Source: Candidatus Bipolaricaulota bacterium
Lineage (GTDB): Bacteria > Bipolaricaulota > Bipolaricaulia > RBG-16-55-9 > DRXL01
DNA: 41,407 bases
Assembly (NCBI GenBank): GCA_025061735.1
Contig: JANXAU010000007.1
Coordinates: 1 to 41,407 of the forward strand
Direction of reading: 5' to 3'
This document shows, piece after piece, positions 1-6,233 of this stretch (the stretch's first letter is position 1; every line of letters starts with the position of its first letter). The notes below the pieces were generated by a model that saw nothing but the letters and a program-made list of their open reading frames with translations, did not search any database and was not told the origin of the DNA. The position numbers and the translations under genes are program-made.

Positions 1-750
1 GATATTATCGAAGTGCAGGGCGAGCGCATCTCTTCAGAACAACTTCAGACGATCCGCGAGGTCACCCGCGCGCTCCTAGGGCTGCGCGTCGTTGAGGACA
101 CCAGCCGCTCGATCGTCGTGCAGAACGTGACCGACGCCAGCAAGCTCGCGCCTCCTGAGGTGTTAGACAACATCTTCTCGATCTCCCATAAGATGTTCAG
201 CGACGCTCTGGAAGCGTTGGTCAACCACGATCTAGGGCTGGCTCGTCATGTCACGGCGCGCGACGAAGAAGTAGATCAGCTCTTTCTGGTGCTCTCGCGG
301 CAGTTGCGCATTGCTCTGAAGGATCTGTTGGCCGAGGAGCGCTTGAAGCTCTCGCGCTTGCGACTCTTTGAGATTCACAGCGTCGCGCGGCAACTGGAGC
401 GCGTCGCCGATCACGCCGTCAAGATCGCCCGCGTCACGACGTCGCTGAAAGAGAAGCTTCCCCACAGAGTCGCCGAGGCGCTGCAGCGTGGTGGGCAGCC
501 TGTCTCTGCGCTTCTTAAAGAGACGTTTGAAGCGTTTCAGGAGCGCAGTGCCTCGCGGGCTACCCGCGTGATGGAGCGGGGAGAAGAGCTCGAAGAGCGG
601 CTCCTGCCCGCCGGCCGCCTCCTGCGCGATCTCGACCCCCACGAAGCCCAATTTGTAGGGATTGCTTTTGACAGCGTGCGCCGCGTCAAAGACTATTCGA
701 TCAACATCGCCGAGATGGCGCTCAACGCGTCGGTGGAGTTGCTCTCCTAA
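1..750 (+). CDS. PhoU-domain protein, 5' end cut by the window
   Basis: The reading frame is open from base 1, so the GTG at 13 listed in the ORF track is probably internal and the true start lies outside the window. The visible 250 residues are largely helical and fit the PhoU family, with the feature EIHSVARQLERVADHAVKIA typical of its metal-binding helices. The first ~45 residues (IREVTRALLGLRVVEDT) look like the linker after an N-terminal AbrB/SpoVT DNA-binding domain, as in archaeal-type AbrB-PhoU fusions; that domain is not in the window, so this is inference. PhoU proteins modulate phosphate transport and PhoR signalling. The stop overlaps by four bases the stop of the convergent metallopeptidase gene. 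Confidence 0.8.
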   Translation, partial: DIIEVQGERISSEQLQTIREVTRALLGLRVVEDTSRSIVVQNVTDASKLAPPEVLDNIFSISHKMFSDALEALVNHDLGLARHVTARDEEVDQLFLVLSRQLRIALKDLLAEERLKLSRLRLFEIHSVARQLERVADHAVKIARVTTSLKEKLPHRVAEALQRGGQPVSALLKETFEAFQERSASRATRVMERGEELEERLLPAGRLLRDLDPHEAQFVGIAFDSVRRVKDYSINIAEMALNASVELLS

Positions 751-1814
751 TCGCAGAGCGCAAAGCACTCCCACTGCGCGACCGCTCCAAACTCCGGTAT
801 CCCTTCGGAAGTGATCGGGACCGAGGCCCGCTCGATCTTGGGCGTGGGCGCTTGCGTTCCCATACGATAGATATAGACCCGCGGCCGATTCTCCACCGCG
901 TGCTGGAAGAGTTCCATGATCAGTTGGAGCTTTCTCAGCAGCAACGGCTTGCCTCGCTGGCTGCGCGTGAGGGCCTCGCGAAAATACAACTCGGTGTTGA
1001 ACGTGTAGGCTTCATACGTGACCGCAAAGTCTTCGTATTGGTTGGTCATGGCGTAGAGCGTTCGGTTGATCGGCTCCAGGGCGAAGTGATCGGGATCGCG
1101 TCCCGACTCGTTGAAGAGCCTCTCCCAGCGCTCTCGTTGTTCTGATGATGCGCGCGTGAAGTGTACCGTGTGGCCGATCTCGTGATAAGTCACGATCACG
1201 AAGGTCCGTCCGGCGCGCAGGCCGGGCAGAAAGATCGTGGTGCACGGCGGGAAGCAATACCCATACACAGAGGCGCTGGGCGCGACCGCGCGGATCTCGC
1301 GCAGCCGGCGAAAGTGATCGCTTGGGAGGGAGCGCAAGACGCTGTAGAGCTGCAGACAGTGAATCTCCCCGATCTCGGTGCCGGCCTCGTAGCCGATCTT
1401 GACCCGATATTGCGCGTTGACCTCTTGGCAATAACGCTGCGGGAAGATCAGCTCGATGCGCCCTTCTAGCGTCTGCTGGCTGGTGTTGGTAACGAGCAGA
1501 ACCAACGTCTGACCGACGTCGGCTTCGGCGACGGTGGCCGTGAGTTCATAAGGGAGCGAGCCGGTTCGCTCGGCGATGAGTTTGTTATCGCCTTTGCGCA
1601 CCACTCGCGTCAGCGCGCCTGCTTGAGAGGGTTGGAGGAAGACGCGCACGCGGATCTCCCCGGTCGCTGTGGGAATGAATTCGTAGTCGAGCGTCGTCCC
1701 AGGGGGGAGAAAGCGTTCTTCGAAGTACGCGCTGATGGTGGCTCTTGCGGGGGCAAAGAGCGCACCAACAAGTACGACCGTGACAATAACGAATTTGGAT
1801 GTACGAGCGAGCAT
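747..1814 (-). CDS. Secreted zinc metallopeptidase-like protein
   Basis: The 355-residue product starts with a signal peptide (MLARTSKFVIVTVVLVGALF, then APARA). A middle beta-rich segment precedes a zincin motif, HEIGHTVHF, near residue 213. A downstream YEDFAVTYEAY segment could supply the third, glutamate zinc ligand, as in gluzincins. The ORF-track start at 1838 is rejected: a perfect AGGAGGTGA lies inside that extension, five bases before the ATG at 1814. Several cysteines are consistent with an exported, disulfide-containing protein. It is the last gene of a leftward cluster after the MBL hydrolase and glutaredoxin. The substrate is unknown, and the peptidase assignment rests on the HEXXH motif and secretion signal only. 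Confidence 0.7.
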   Translation of the reverse strand: MLARTSKFVIVTVVLVGALFAPARATISAYFEERFLPPGTTLDYEFIPTATGEIRVRVFLQPSQAGALTRVVRKGDNKLIAERTGSLPYELTATVAEADVGQTLVLLVTNTSQQTLEGRIELIFPQRYCQEVNAQYRVKIGYEAGTEIGEIHCLQLYSVLRSLPSDHFRRLREIRAVAPSASVYGYCFPPCTTIFLPGLRAGRTFVIVTYHEIGHTVHFTRASSEQRERWERLFNESGRDPDHFALEPINRTLYAMTNQYEDFAVTYEAYTFNTELYFREALTRSQRGKPLLLRKLQLIMELFQHAVENRPRVYIYRMGTQAPTPKIERASVPITSEGIPEFGAVAQWECFALCD

Positions 1815-1847
1815 CTCCGTCACCTCCTGAGCGCTCATTTTACGTTC

Positions 1848-2090
1848 TTATCGCGCTTTCTTCAACACCGCTCGCAGGGATTCTTTATCCACGCAATAGC
1901 GGCAGACCTCTTGGCCGTTAATAGCGATCACGGGGATCTCGTAGCGATAGAGTTCAAAGAGTCTCTCGTCCCTGGTGATGTCTATCTTCTCTAAGCGAAA
2001 AGGGATCTCGCGTTGTAGCTCGTGCAAAACGGCTTCGGCCTTTTCGCAGAGCGGGCAGTCGGGCTTGGTGTAGAGCGTGATCGTCTTCAT
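1848..2090 (-). CDS. Glutaredoxin-like thiol-disulfide protein
   Basis: An 80-residue thioredoxin-fold protein. It opens with a beta strand and the redox motif CPLC (residues 12-15), followed by the conserved cis-proline segment EIPVIAING. It matches the short glutaredoxin-like/DUF836 family, which carries out thiol-disulfide exchange in the cytoplasm. A second cysteine pair (EVCRYC) near the C-terminus is less usual. The gene lies 36 bases after the MBL-fold gene and 33 bases before the secreted metallopeptidase on the same strand, so it is probably co-transcribed with both. The Shine-Dalgarno is weak (GAGATGAT). Confidence 0.85.
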   Translation of the reverse strand: MKTITLYTKPDCPLCEKAEAVLHELQREIPFRLEKIDITRDERLFELYRYEIPVIAINGQEVCRYCVDKESLRAVLKKAR

Positions 2091-2126
2091 ATCATCTCTT
2101 TTTTTCTTGCAGAATTTTTTCTGATT

Positions 2127-3077
2127 TTACACAGAGCGAAAGCGATGGTGAGGCAAGCGCTCGACGCGGCCGTCGGCGTGCAGCTCTTCCAGATGAGCGT
2201 AGACTTCGCCCGCCCCCAAGAGCACGTGGTGCTCGCGCATCGTGCCGAAGAGCTTTTGCGCGATCTCAAACGCCGTGTAGGGCTTGCCATCGCTCAAGAT
2301 GCCCAAGATCTTTTGGGTGCGCTCGTCGTGGTGTTTGAGGATCTTCTCGATGCGCGGTCGTGGGTCACGCCACGACGGGCCGTGTCCGGGGCAGATCTCC
2401 AGATGAGCGGCGTTGGGGAGCGCCAGAATCTTCTTCAGAGAATCTATGAAGCGCTGGAGCATCCGTCCCGACGTCACATCAGTTGCCCCGACGTTGGGGG
2501 TGTAGGTCGGCAAGAGATGGTCGCCGGTGAAGAGCCTGTCTTCGATGAGAAAGCACGCCGAGCCTTGGGTGTGCCCCGGCGTGTGCACGACGCGCACGGG
2601 CAGAGAGTCAAACGCGAGCGTATCTCCGTCGTGCAGAGCGATGGCCGAGGGCACCGAGCGCGCCAATTCAGAAAAACGCTCGCGTAGAGACCCCATCTGG
2701 GCGATCATCTCTGGGGGAAGCCCCCACTGTTGCATCGCGTTCAGATAGAGCCGGGAGATCTCGTCGTGGCGCTCGTCGTAGAACGCGACGTCCTTCCAGT
2801 CGTCTTGGTGGACATAGACGCGCGCGCCTGAGGCGTCGGCAACGGCGCGCGCCAGACCAAAGTGATCCATGTGCTTGTGCGTGAGCAAGATCGCCGAGAT
2901 CTCGTGCACGGGGCAGTGCAGCGCGGCGAGTTCTCTCTGCAATAGCTCTAGGGCTTCGGGGGTGCCGATGCCGGTGTCAATCAGCAGATTGAGAGAGCGC
3001 GTTCGCACCAGATAGACGTTGCTCGCCCCCTCGAAGTAGGGGTTGGGGACGGCGATGCGATCCACCGAGAGATTCAT
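2127..3077 (-). CDS. MBL-fold metallo-hydrolase with C-terminal winged helix
   Basis: A 316-residue cytoplasmic metallo-beta-lactamase superfamily protein. The metal-binding motif HKHMDH is near residue 67, followed by HTPGHTQGS, GDHLLP and CPGHGP, the remaining ligands of a binuclear site. The last ~70 residues form a winged-helix-like domain, as in LACTB2/glyoxalase-II-like hydrolases. No substrate can be assigned; LACTB2-like nuclease or thioesterase activity are both possible. It is the first gene of a leftward three-gene cluster. No Shine-Dalgarno precedes the ATG; instead a -10-like TACTAT ends eight bases upstream, suggesting a leaderless mRNA. Confidence 0.88.
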   Translation of the reverse strand: MNLSVDRIAVPNPYFEGASNVYLVRTRSLNLLIDTGIGTPEALELLQRELAALHCPVHEISAILLTHKHMDHFGLARAVADASGARVYVHQDDWKDVAFYDERHDEISRLYLNAMQQWGLPPEMIAQMGSLRERFSELARSVPSAIALHDGDTLAFDSLPVRVVHTPGHTQGSACFLIEDRLFTGDHLLPTYTPNVGATDVTSGRMLQRFIDSLKKILALPNAAHLEICPGHGPSWRDPRPRIEKILKHHDERTQKILGILSDGKPYTAFEIAQKLFGTMREHHVLLGAGEVYAHLEELHADGRVERLPHHRFRSV

Positions 3078-3085
3078 ATAGCGTT

Positions 3086-3114
3086 ATAGTAGCGCAGATC
3101 GTTCGCGGGTGCAA
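3086..3114 (-). promoter_or_regulatory. Promoter of the MBL-fold gene, leaderless type
   Basis: Reading leftward, TTGCAC (3114-3109), a 17-base spacer and TACTAT (3091-3086) precede the ATG at 3077 by only eight bases. A start site 6-8 bases after the -10 would fall at or next to the A of the ATG. The hexamers are imperfect, but the spacing is ideal. Confidence 0.5.
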
Positions 3115-3131
3115 CGCGAGCGCTCAGGCTC

Positions 3132-3137
3132 TATAAT
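3132..3137 (+). promoter_or_regulatory. -10 box of the CDGSH gene
   Basis: A perfect TATAAT lies 21 bases before the ATG at 3159. There is no clear -35. Transcription from here would leave a short leader that holds the GAGGTG ribosome-binding site. Confidence 0.55.
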
Positions 3138-3158
3138 GGGTCTAGCGAGGTGTTTGTC

Positions 3159-3374
3159 ATGAACAGCGCTGTAGTGATCGAGACGATGAAAGACGGCCCC
3201 AATCTGGTGCCCGGCCCGCTCAAGCTCGTAGACGCTCACGGCAAGGAGACGGTGATAGATCGCAAGTGGGTGGCGCTCTGTCGCTGCGGCCAGTCGAACA
3301 ACAAGCCGCTATGTGACGGCACGCACAGCCGGGTCGGATTCAAAGCCGACGAAGCGAAGTTCTATAGGCCGTAA
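3159..3374 (+). CDS. CDGSH iron-sulfur domain protein
   Basis: A 71-residue protein with one CDGSH-type 2Fe-2S motif: CRCGQSNNKPLCDGTH, giving three cysteines and one histidine as cluster ligands. Single-motif CDGSH proteins are small redox or Fe-S-carrying proteins (mitoNEET-like fold); their bacterial role is mostly undefined. The start is taken as the ATG at 3159 rather than the GTG at 3150, because that GTG is part of the GAGGTG Shine-Dalgarno six bases upstream of the ATG. It is probably monocistronic: a promoter for the next gene lies just after its stop. Confidence 0.9.
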   Translation: MNSAVVIETMKDGPNLVPGPLKLVDAHGKETVIDRKWVALCRCGQSNNKPLCDGTHSRVGFKADEAKFYRP

Positions 3375-3401
3375 AAGACGCGCAAGAAGCTCAGCGGGTG
3401 C

Positions 3402-3430
3402 TTGACGCCGTCTCAGCCATCGCGTAAGAT
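3402..3430 (+). promoter_or_regulatory. Promoter of the HAD gene, leaderless type
   Basis: TTGACG (3402-3407), 17 bases, TAAGAT (3425-3430). The ATG at 3440 follows after nine bases (agcgccctc) with no Shine-Dalgarno, so the transcript would begin at or within a couple of bases of the start codon. Confidence 0.65.
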
Positions 3431-3439
3431 AGCGCCCTC

Positions 3440-4180
3440 ATGCGCGTGAAAGTGATCTTTTTTGATATGGACGGCACGCTCGTCTGGGTGCCGGGCCAGC
3501 GACAAGCCGATTGGTTCTTACAGATTCTACAAAAATTAGAGATCTTCCCCGATCCAGCCGAGCTGGAACGGGCCTATCGCCTCGCCGAACGGCGCTGGCA
3601 GCAGGAGGTGCGCCCGAAGCTGGGATTTAGCGCTCATTCGTTTGTCGAGTGGAACAAGCTGATCCTAGAAGAGCTGAAGATCGACGGCGATCTGTACGGG
3701 CTGGCGGAGCGCATCCAACGCTACTGGGAATCCCCCGCCGATCAGCTCTTCGCCGACGTGCCCGACGCCTTGGAAGAACTGCGCCGGCGTGACATCGCCC
3801 TAGGGATCATGTCCCATCGTCCCCTCGCAGGGATCGAACACTCTCTGCGCCGCCACCGGATCCGAGACTATTTCTCGTGGCTGGCCAGCCCCGATGCTCT
3901 GGAATCCCCGTGGGGAAAGCTCGACCCGGCGCTATGGACCAAGCTGCTGCACCTGGCAAAAGCCAATCCCCATCAAGCGATGCACGTGGGCGACGACTTC
4001 GAAACGGATATCCGCGGGCCTCGACGCGCCGGTCTGCACGCCGTCTGGATCGAGCGCCCCGAACTCCGGGGGCGCTTCTACCCCGGCCGGCTCTCCCCCA
4101 GCAGCCCTCAGCTCCCCTCCGAACAGGCCTCGGCCCGCATCGCCAACCTCCAAGAGCTACTTGACCTCGTGCCGACCTAG
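3440..4180 (+). CDS. HAD-superfamily hydrolase
   Basis: A 246-residue cytoplasmic phosphatase-like protein. Motif I is DMDGTLV (residues 9-15) with the nucleophile and acid/base aspartates. A helical cap of about 90 residues follows, then motif II in GIMSHRP and the late motif HVGDDFETDIRGPRRAG that binds Mg2+. This is the phosphoglycolate phosphatase/YjjG-like subgroup; the substrate cannot be read from sequence. The C-terminal ~30 residues are proline- and serine-rich and may be disordered. The ATG has no Shine-Dalgarno and sits nine bases after a -10 box. The downstream gene has its own strong promoter, so this is probably a single-gene unit. Confidence 0.85.
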   Translation: MRVKVIFFDMDGTLVWVPGQRQADWFLQILQKLEIFPDPAELERAYRLAERRWQQEVRPKLGFSAHSFVEWNKLILEELKIDGDLYGLAERIQRYWESPADQLFADVPDALEELRRRDIALGIMSHRPLAGIEHSLRRHRIRDYFSWLASPDALESPWGKLDPALWTKLLHLAKANPHQAMHVGDDFETDIRGPRRAGLHAVWIERPELRGRFYPGRLSPSSPQLPSEQASARIANLQELLDLVPT

Positions 4181-4182
4181 GA

Positions 4183-4211
4183 TTGACAATTCGTTTCTCT
4201 TTTGATAAAGT
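4183..4211 (+). promoter_or_regulatory. Strong sigma70-type promoter of the RHH-MshEN gene
   Basis: A perfect -35 TTGACA (4183-4188), 17-base spacer and TAAAGT (4206-4211). The leader is about 27 bases and ends in AAGGAGG (4230-4236), eight bases before the ATG at 4245. It is the best -35 in the window. Confidence 0.75.
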
Positions 4212-4244
4212 TTCTTCTAAGCTCTTGTTAAGGAGGGATCCACG

Positions 4245-4568
4245 ATGCAGCTGACGATCTATTACACCAAGGACGATCTCTATCTGATCAAGCAGATTGA
4301 TGCCAAGGCCGAGCGCGAGCGCCGCAGCAAAAGCTCGGTCATCTTATCGATTCTGGAAGAGTACTTCGAGCGCAACAAGCGTTTGGGGGAGATCTTGGTC
4401 GATCTGGGCAAGATCAGCGAGGAGAAGCTGCAACAGGCGCTGGAGCTGCAAAAGAAGGAGGGCGGCACCCGCACGCTAGGACAGATCTTGCTCTCCAAGC
4501 GCTGGATCACCGAGCACGACCTCGAACGCGCGCTCCTGTTGCAAGACAAATCGAGCCATAAGAAATGA
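4245..4568 (+). CDS. Ribbon-helix-helix DNA-binding fold fused to MshEN-like domain
   Basis: A 107-residue protein in two parts. Residues 1-45 have the CopG/ribbon-helix-helix layout: a short beta strand (LTIYYT), helix A (DDLYLIKQIDAKAERERR) and, after KSS, helix B (VILSILEEYFE). Residues 46-100 match the GspE/MshE N-terminal (MshEN) motif: RLGEILVDLGKISEEKLQQ, then ALELQ, then a second copy LGQILLSKRWITEHDLERAL. In Vibrio MshE this motif binds cyclic-di-GMP; one normally aliphatic position after the glycine is lysine here. Operator binding and ligand binding are inferences. It has the strongest promoter in the window and lies 28 bases before the gene for a secreted protein, which it may control. 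The alternative is a regulator that senses a protein partner. Confidence 0.75.
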   Translation: MQLTIYYTKDDLYLIKQIDAKAERERRSKSSVILSILEEYFERNKRLGEILVDLGKISEEKLQQALELQKKEGGTRTLGQILLSKRWITEHDLERALLLQDKSSHKK

Positions 4569-4596
4569 AATCAAAATTAAGTGAAGGAGGAACCCG

Positions 4597-5634
4597 ATGC
4601 GCGCGTCGGCCCGTCTTGTGGGGATAGGGACGCTCGCGCTGGCGCTCTGCTTTGTAGAGACGCGCGCCCTGCTGATCTCTAACATCGAGTTCGATCTGGC
4701 CCTGCCGCGCGGTGCCACCGAGACGTTTGCGTTCCAGCTCATCAACAACGAGACCGATCCGTTAGAGATTCAGATCAGTCTAGCCGATTGGGATCGCGAT
4801 CTCTACGGAGAGAATCGCTTCTATCCCCCGGGGACGCTGCCGCGCTCGGCGGCCAGCTGGCTGAGCGTCAGCCCCCTGAGATTCGAACTCGCCCGCAACG
4901 AGCAGCGAGAGGTCAAGTTCTCGCTCAGGGTCCCGCGCGACATCGAAGGGACCTATTGGGCAGCGATCTTGGTAGAGGCCAGCCCCAAGCAAGCCCAGCC
5001 CCACCCCGGCACCACGGTCGTCGTGCGCCGACGCTTCGCCGTCAAGATCTTCGAGACGCCGCCGGGGACGGGCCGGCGCGACGGACGCATCACCCTGCTC
5101 GACGTGCGGGGATTGAACCCCCCTAACGTCTGGCTGGAGTTTGAAAACCGCGGAACGATTCACACCCCACGAGTGACCGGGCGCGTCGAGATCCGCGACG
5201 AGAAGGGCGCTCTGGTGGAGAAGATCGAAGTTGACAGCTTCCCCACGCTCCCGGGAGCCAAGCGCCAACTGAAAGCGACCAGCTCTCGCAAGAAGGGAGA
5301 TCTTCTCCCTCCGGGGCGCTACGCCGTCCTGGCGATCTTGGACTATGGGGGGGAATCGCTCGCGGGGGGACAGTATATCCTGCGCATCTTGCCCTTAAGA
5401 TTAGTCCCTCTCGGCGAAGCCAAAGCCCCTCCCCAAGACCTCGACAGAGACGGACTCTACGAAGACACCAACGCCGATGGGGCGCTCTCGCTGGACGATG
5501 CCGCGCTCTTAGGCCTACATCTAGAGAAGCCCGCCGTGCAAGAGAACGCCCGCGCCTTCGACTTCGACAACGACGGCGACGCCGATCTGGACGACGTCCT
5601 AACGCTGAAAAAGATGGCCGAAGAGTCCAGATAA
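4597..5634 (+). CDS. Secreted protein with Ig-like domains and C-terminal dockerin-like pair
   Basis: 345 residues. The N-terminal signal peptide (LVGIGTLALALCFVETRA) is followed by a beta-rich region. It resembles DUF916/pilus-chaperone-like Ig folds (FAFQLINNETDPLEIQISL; LRFELARNEQREVKFSLRV) and a second Ig-like unit near 185-270. The last ~60 residues carry two Ca-binding loops, DLDRDGLYEDTNADGALSLD and DFDNDGDADLDD, each followed by a helix, which is the type I dockerin layout. Dockerins bind cohesins; none is visible here. GAAGGAGG lies six bases before the ATG. It is probably co-transcribed with the upstream RHH-MshEN gene. A cell-surface or extracellular structural role is inferred. 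Confidence 0.75.
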   Translation: MRASARLVGIGTLALALCFVETRALLISNIEFDLALPRGATETFAFQLINNETDPLEIQISLADWDRDLYGENRFYPPGTLPRSAASWLSVSPLRFELARNEQREVKFSLRVPRDIEGTYWAAILVEASPKQAQPHPGTTVVVRRRFAVKIFETPPGTGRRDGRITLLDVRGLNPPNVWLEFENRGTIHTPRVTGRVEIRDEKGALVEKIEVDSFPTLPGAKRQLKATSSRKKGDLLPPGRYAVLAILDYGGESLAGGQYILRILPLRLVPLGEAKAPPQDLDRDGLYEDTNADGALSLDDAALLGLHLEKPAVQENARAFDFDNDGDADLDDVLTLKKMAEESR

Positions 5635-5640
5635 AAACGC

Positions 5641-5704
5641 CCTCACCCCAAACCCTCTCCCGTAGAGGGGCCTAGCCCCTGCACAGGAGAGGGGGGAGGT
5701 GAGG
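5641..5704. repeat. Palindromic repeat, family 1 (intergenic copy), possible bidirectional terminator
   Basis: The element begins CCTCACCCC and ends GGAGGTGAGG, with inner arms CCCTCTCC/GGAGAGGG and a central hairpin AGGGGC-CTA-GCCCCT. It lies exactly between two convergent stop codons, so it could end transcription from both sides. Related copies occur at the carA/carB junction, inside tpiA and near the start of the O-antigen-ligase gene. Confidence 0.8.
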
Positions 5705-5715
5705 ACCCAGAGCGA

Positions 5716-6036
5716 TCAGCGGCGGACGGAGAGCTTGCCACCGGCCTCGACGACCTTGAGCTTCTTGCGCACCAACTCTTTCAGCTCGCGCCCGGCGCGG
5801 AATCCCGGAACGGCCTTGCTCGCCACCATGATCCGCTGCCCCGTCTGCGGGTTGATGCGCATCGAGCTCTTGCGCGGACGGGCCTCAAACGTGCCAAAGC
5901 CCGTGATCCGGACGGCCTCCCCATCGCAGATCGACTTGCTGATGGTGTTGAAGGTCGCGTCCACGGCCTCTTTGGCCGCCTTCTTCGACAGACCCGTCTG
6001 CTTCGCCACCAGCTCGGCCAACTCCGTCTTGTTCAT
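5716..6036 (-). CDS. hup: HU-family DNA-binding protein
   Basis: A 106-residue nucleoid protein. It shows the HU signature: N-terminal helices (MNKTELAELVAKQTGLSKK), GFGTFEARPRKS, the DNA-minor-groove arm with INPQTGQ, and PGFRAGRELKELV. The C-terminus is extended by ~14 residues beyond typical 90-residue HU and is basic. HU bends and compacts DNA as a dimer. Its own promoter lies ~90 bases upstream, and the leader contains an inverted repeat. It converges on the dockerin-protein gene across a palindromic repeat. A second, more divergent HU-like gene lies near 20 kb. Confidence 0.95.
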   Translation of the reverse strand: MNKTELAELVAKQTGLSKKAAKEAVDATFNTISKSICDGEAVRITGFGTFEARPRKSSMRINPQTGQRIMVASKAVPGFRAGRELKELVRKKLKVVEAGGKLSVRR

Positions 6037-6080
6037 ACTCGGCTACCCCCCTTTCGCTTGTGATCTTGTGACTAGGAAGG

Positions 6081-6096
6081 AGTGGCTCTAGCCACT
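6081..6096. repeat. Inverted repeat in the HU leader
   Basis: AGTGGCT-CT-AGCCACT, a perfect 7-bp inverted repeat located between the HU -10 box and its start codon. It may be a protein operator or an RNA hairpin in the HU mRNA leader. Confidence 0.6.
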
Positions 6097-6121
6097 GCCG
6101 TTCTACTAATCACTGACGTTT

Positions 6122-6151
6122 ATTCTAAAGGCCCTCCCCCGCCGAAGGCAA
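6122..6151 (-). promoter_or_regulatory. Probable promoter of the HU gene
   Basis: Reading leftward, TTGCCT (6151-6146), 18 bases, TAGAAT (6127-6122). The predicted leader is ~80 bases and includes the inverted repeat and a GGGGGG ribosome-binding stretch before the ATG. Confidence 0.5.
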
Positions 6152-6191
6152 ATTTGGGGACAGACGTATCCTCACGCCTAGGCTCCTGTCC

Positions 6192-6220
6192 TTGGCCAAG
6201 CGCTTCAGAGCGCTTAAAAT
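6192..6220 (+). promoter_or_regulatory. Probable promoter of the large surface-protein gene
   Basis: TTGGCC (6192-6197), 17 bases, TAAAAT (6215-6220), then 13 bases to the ATG at 6234. The TTG that the ORF track uses as a start codon coincides with this -35 box, which argues for the ATG at 6234. Confidence 0.5.
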
Positions 6221-6233
6221 CCGTTCTGTTGCC

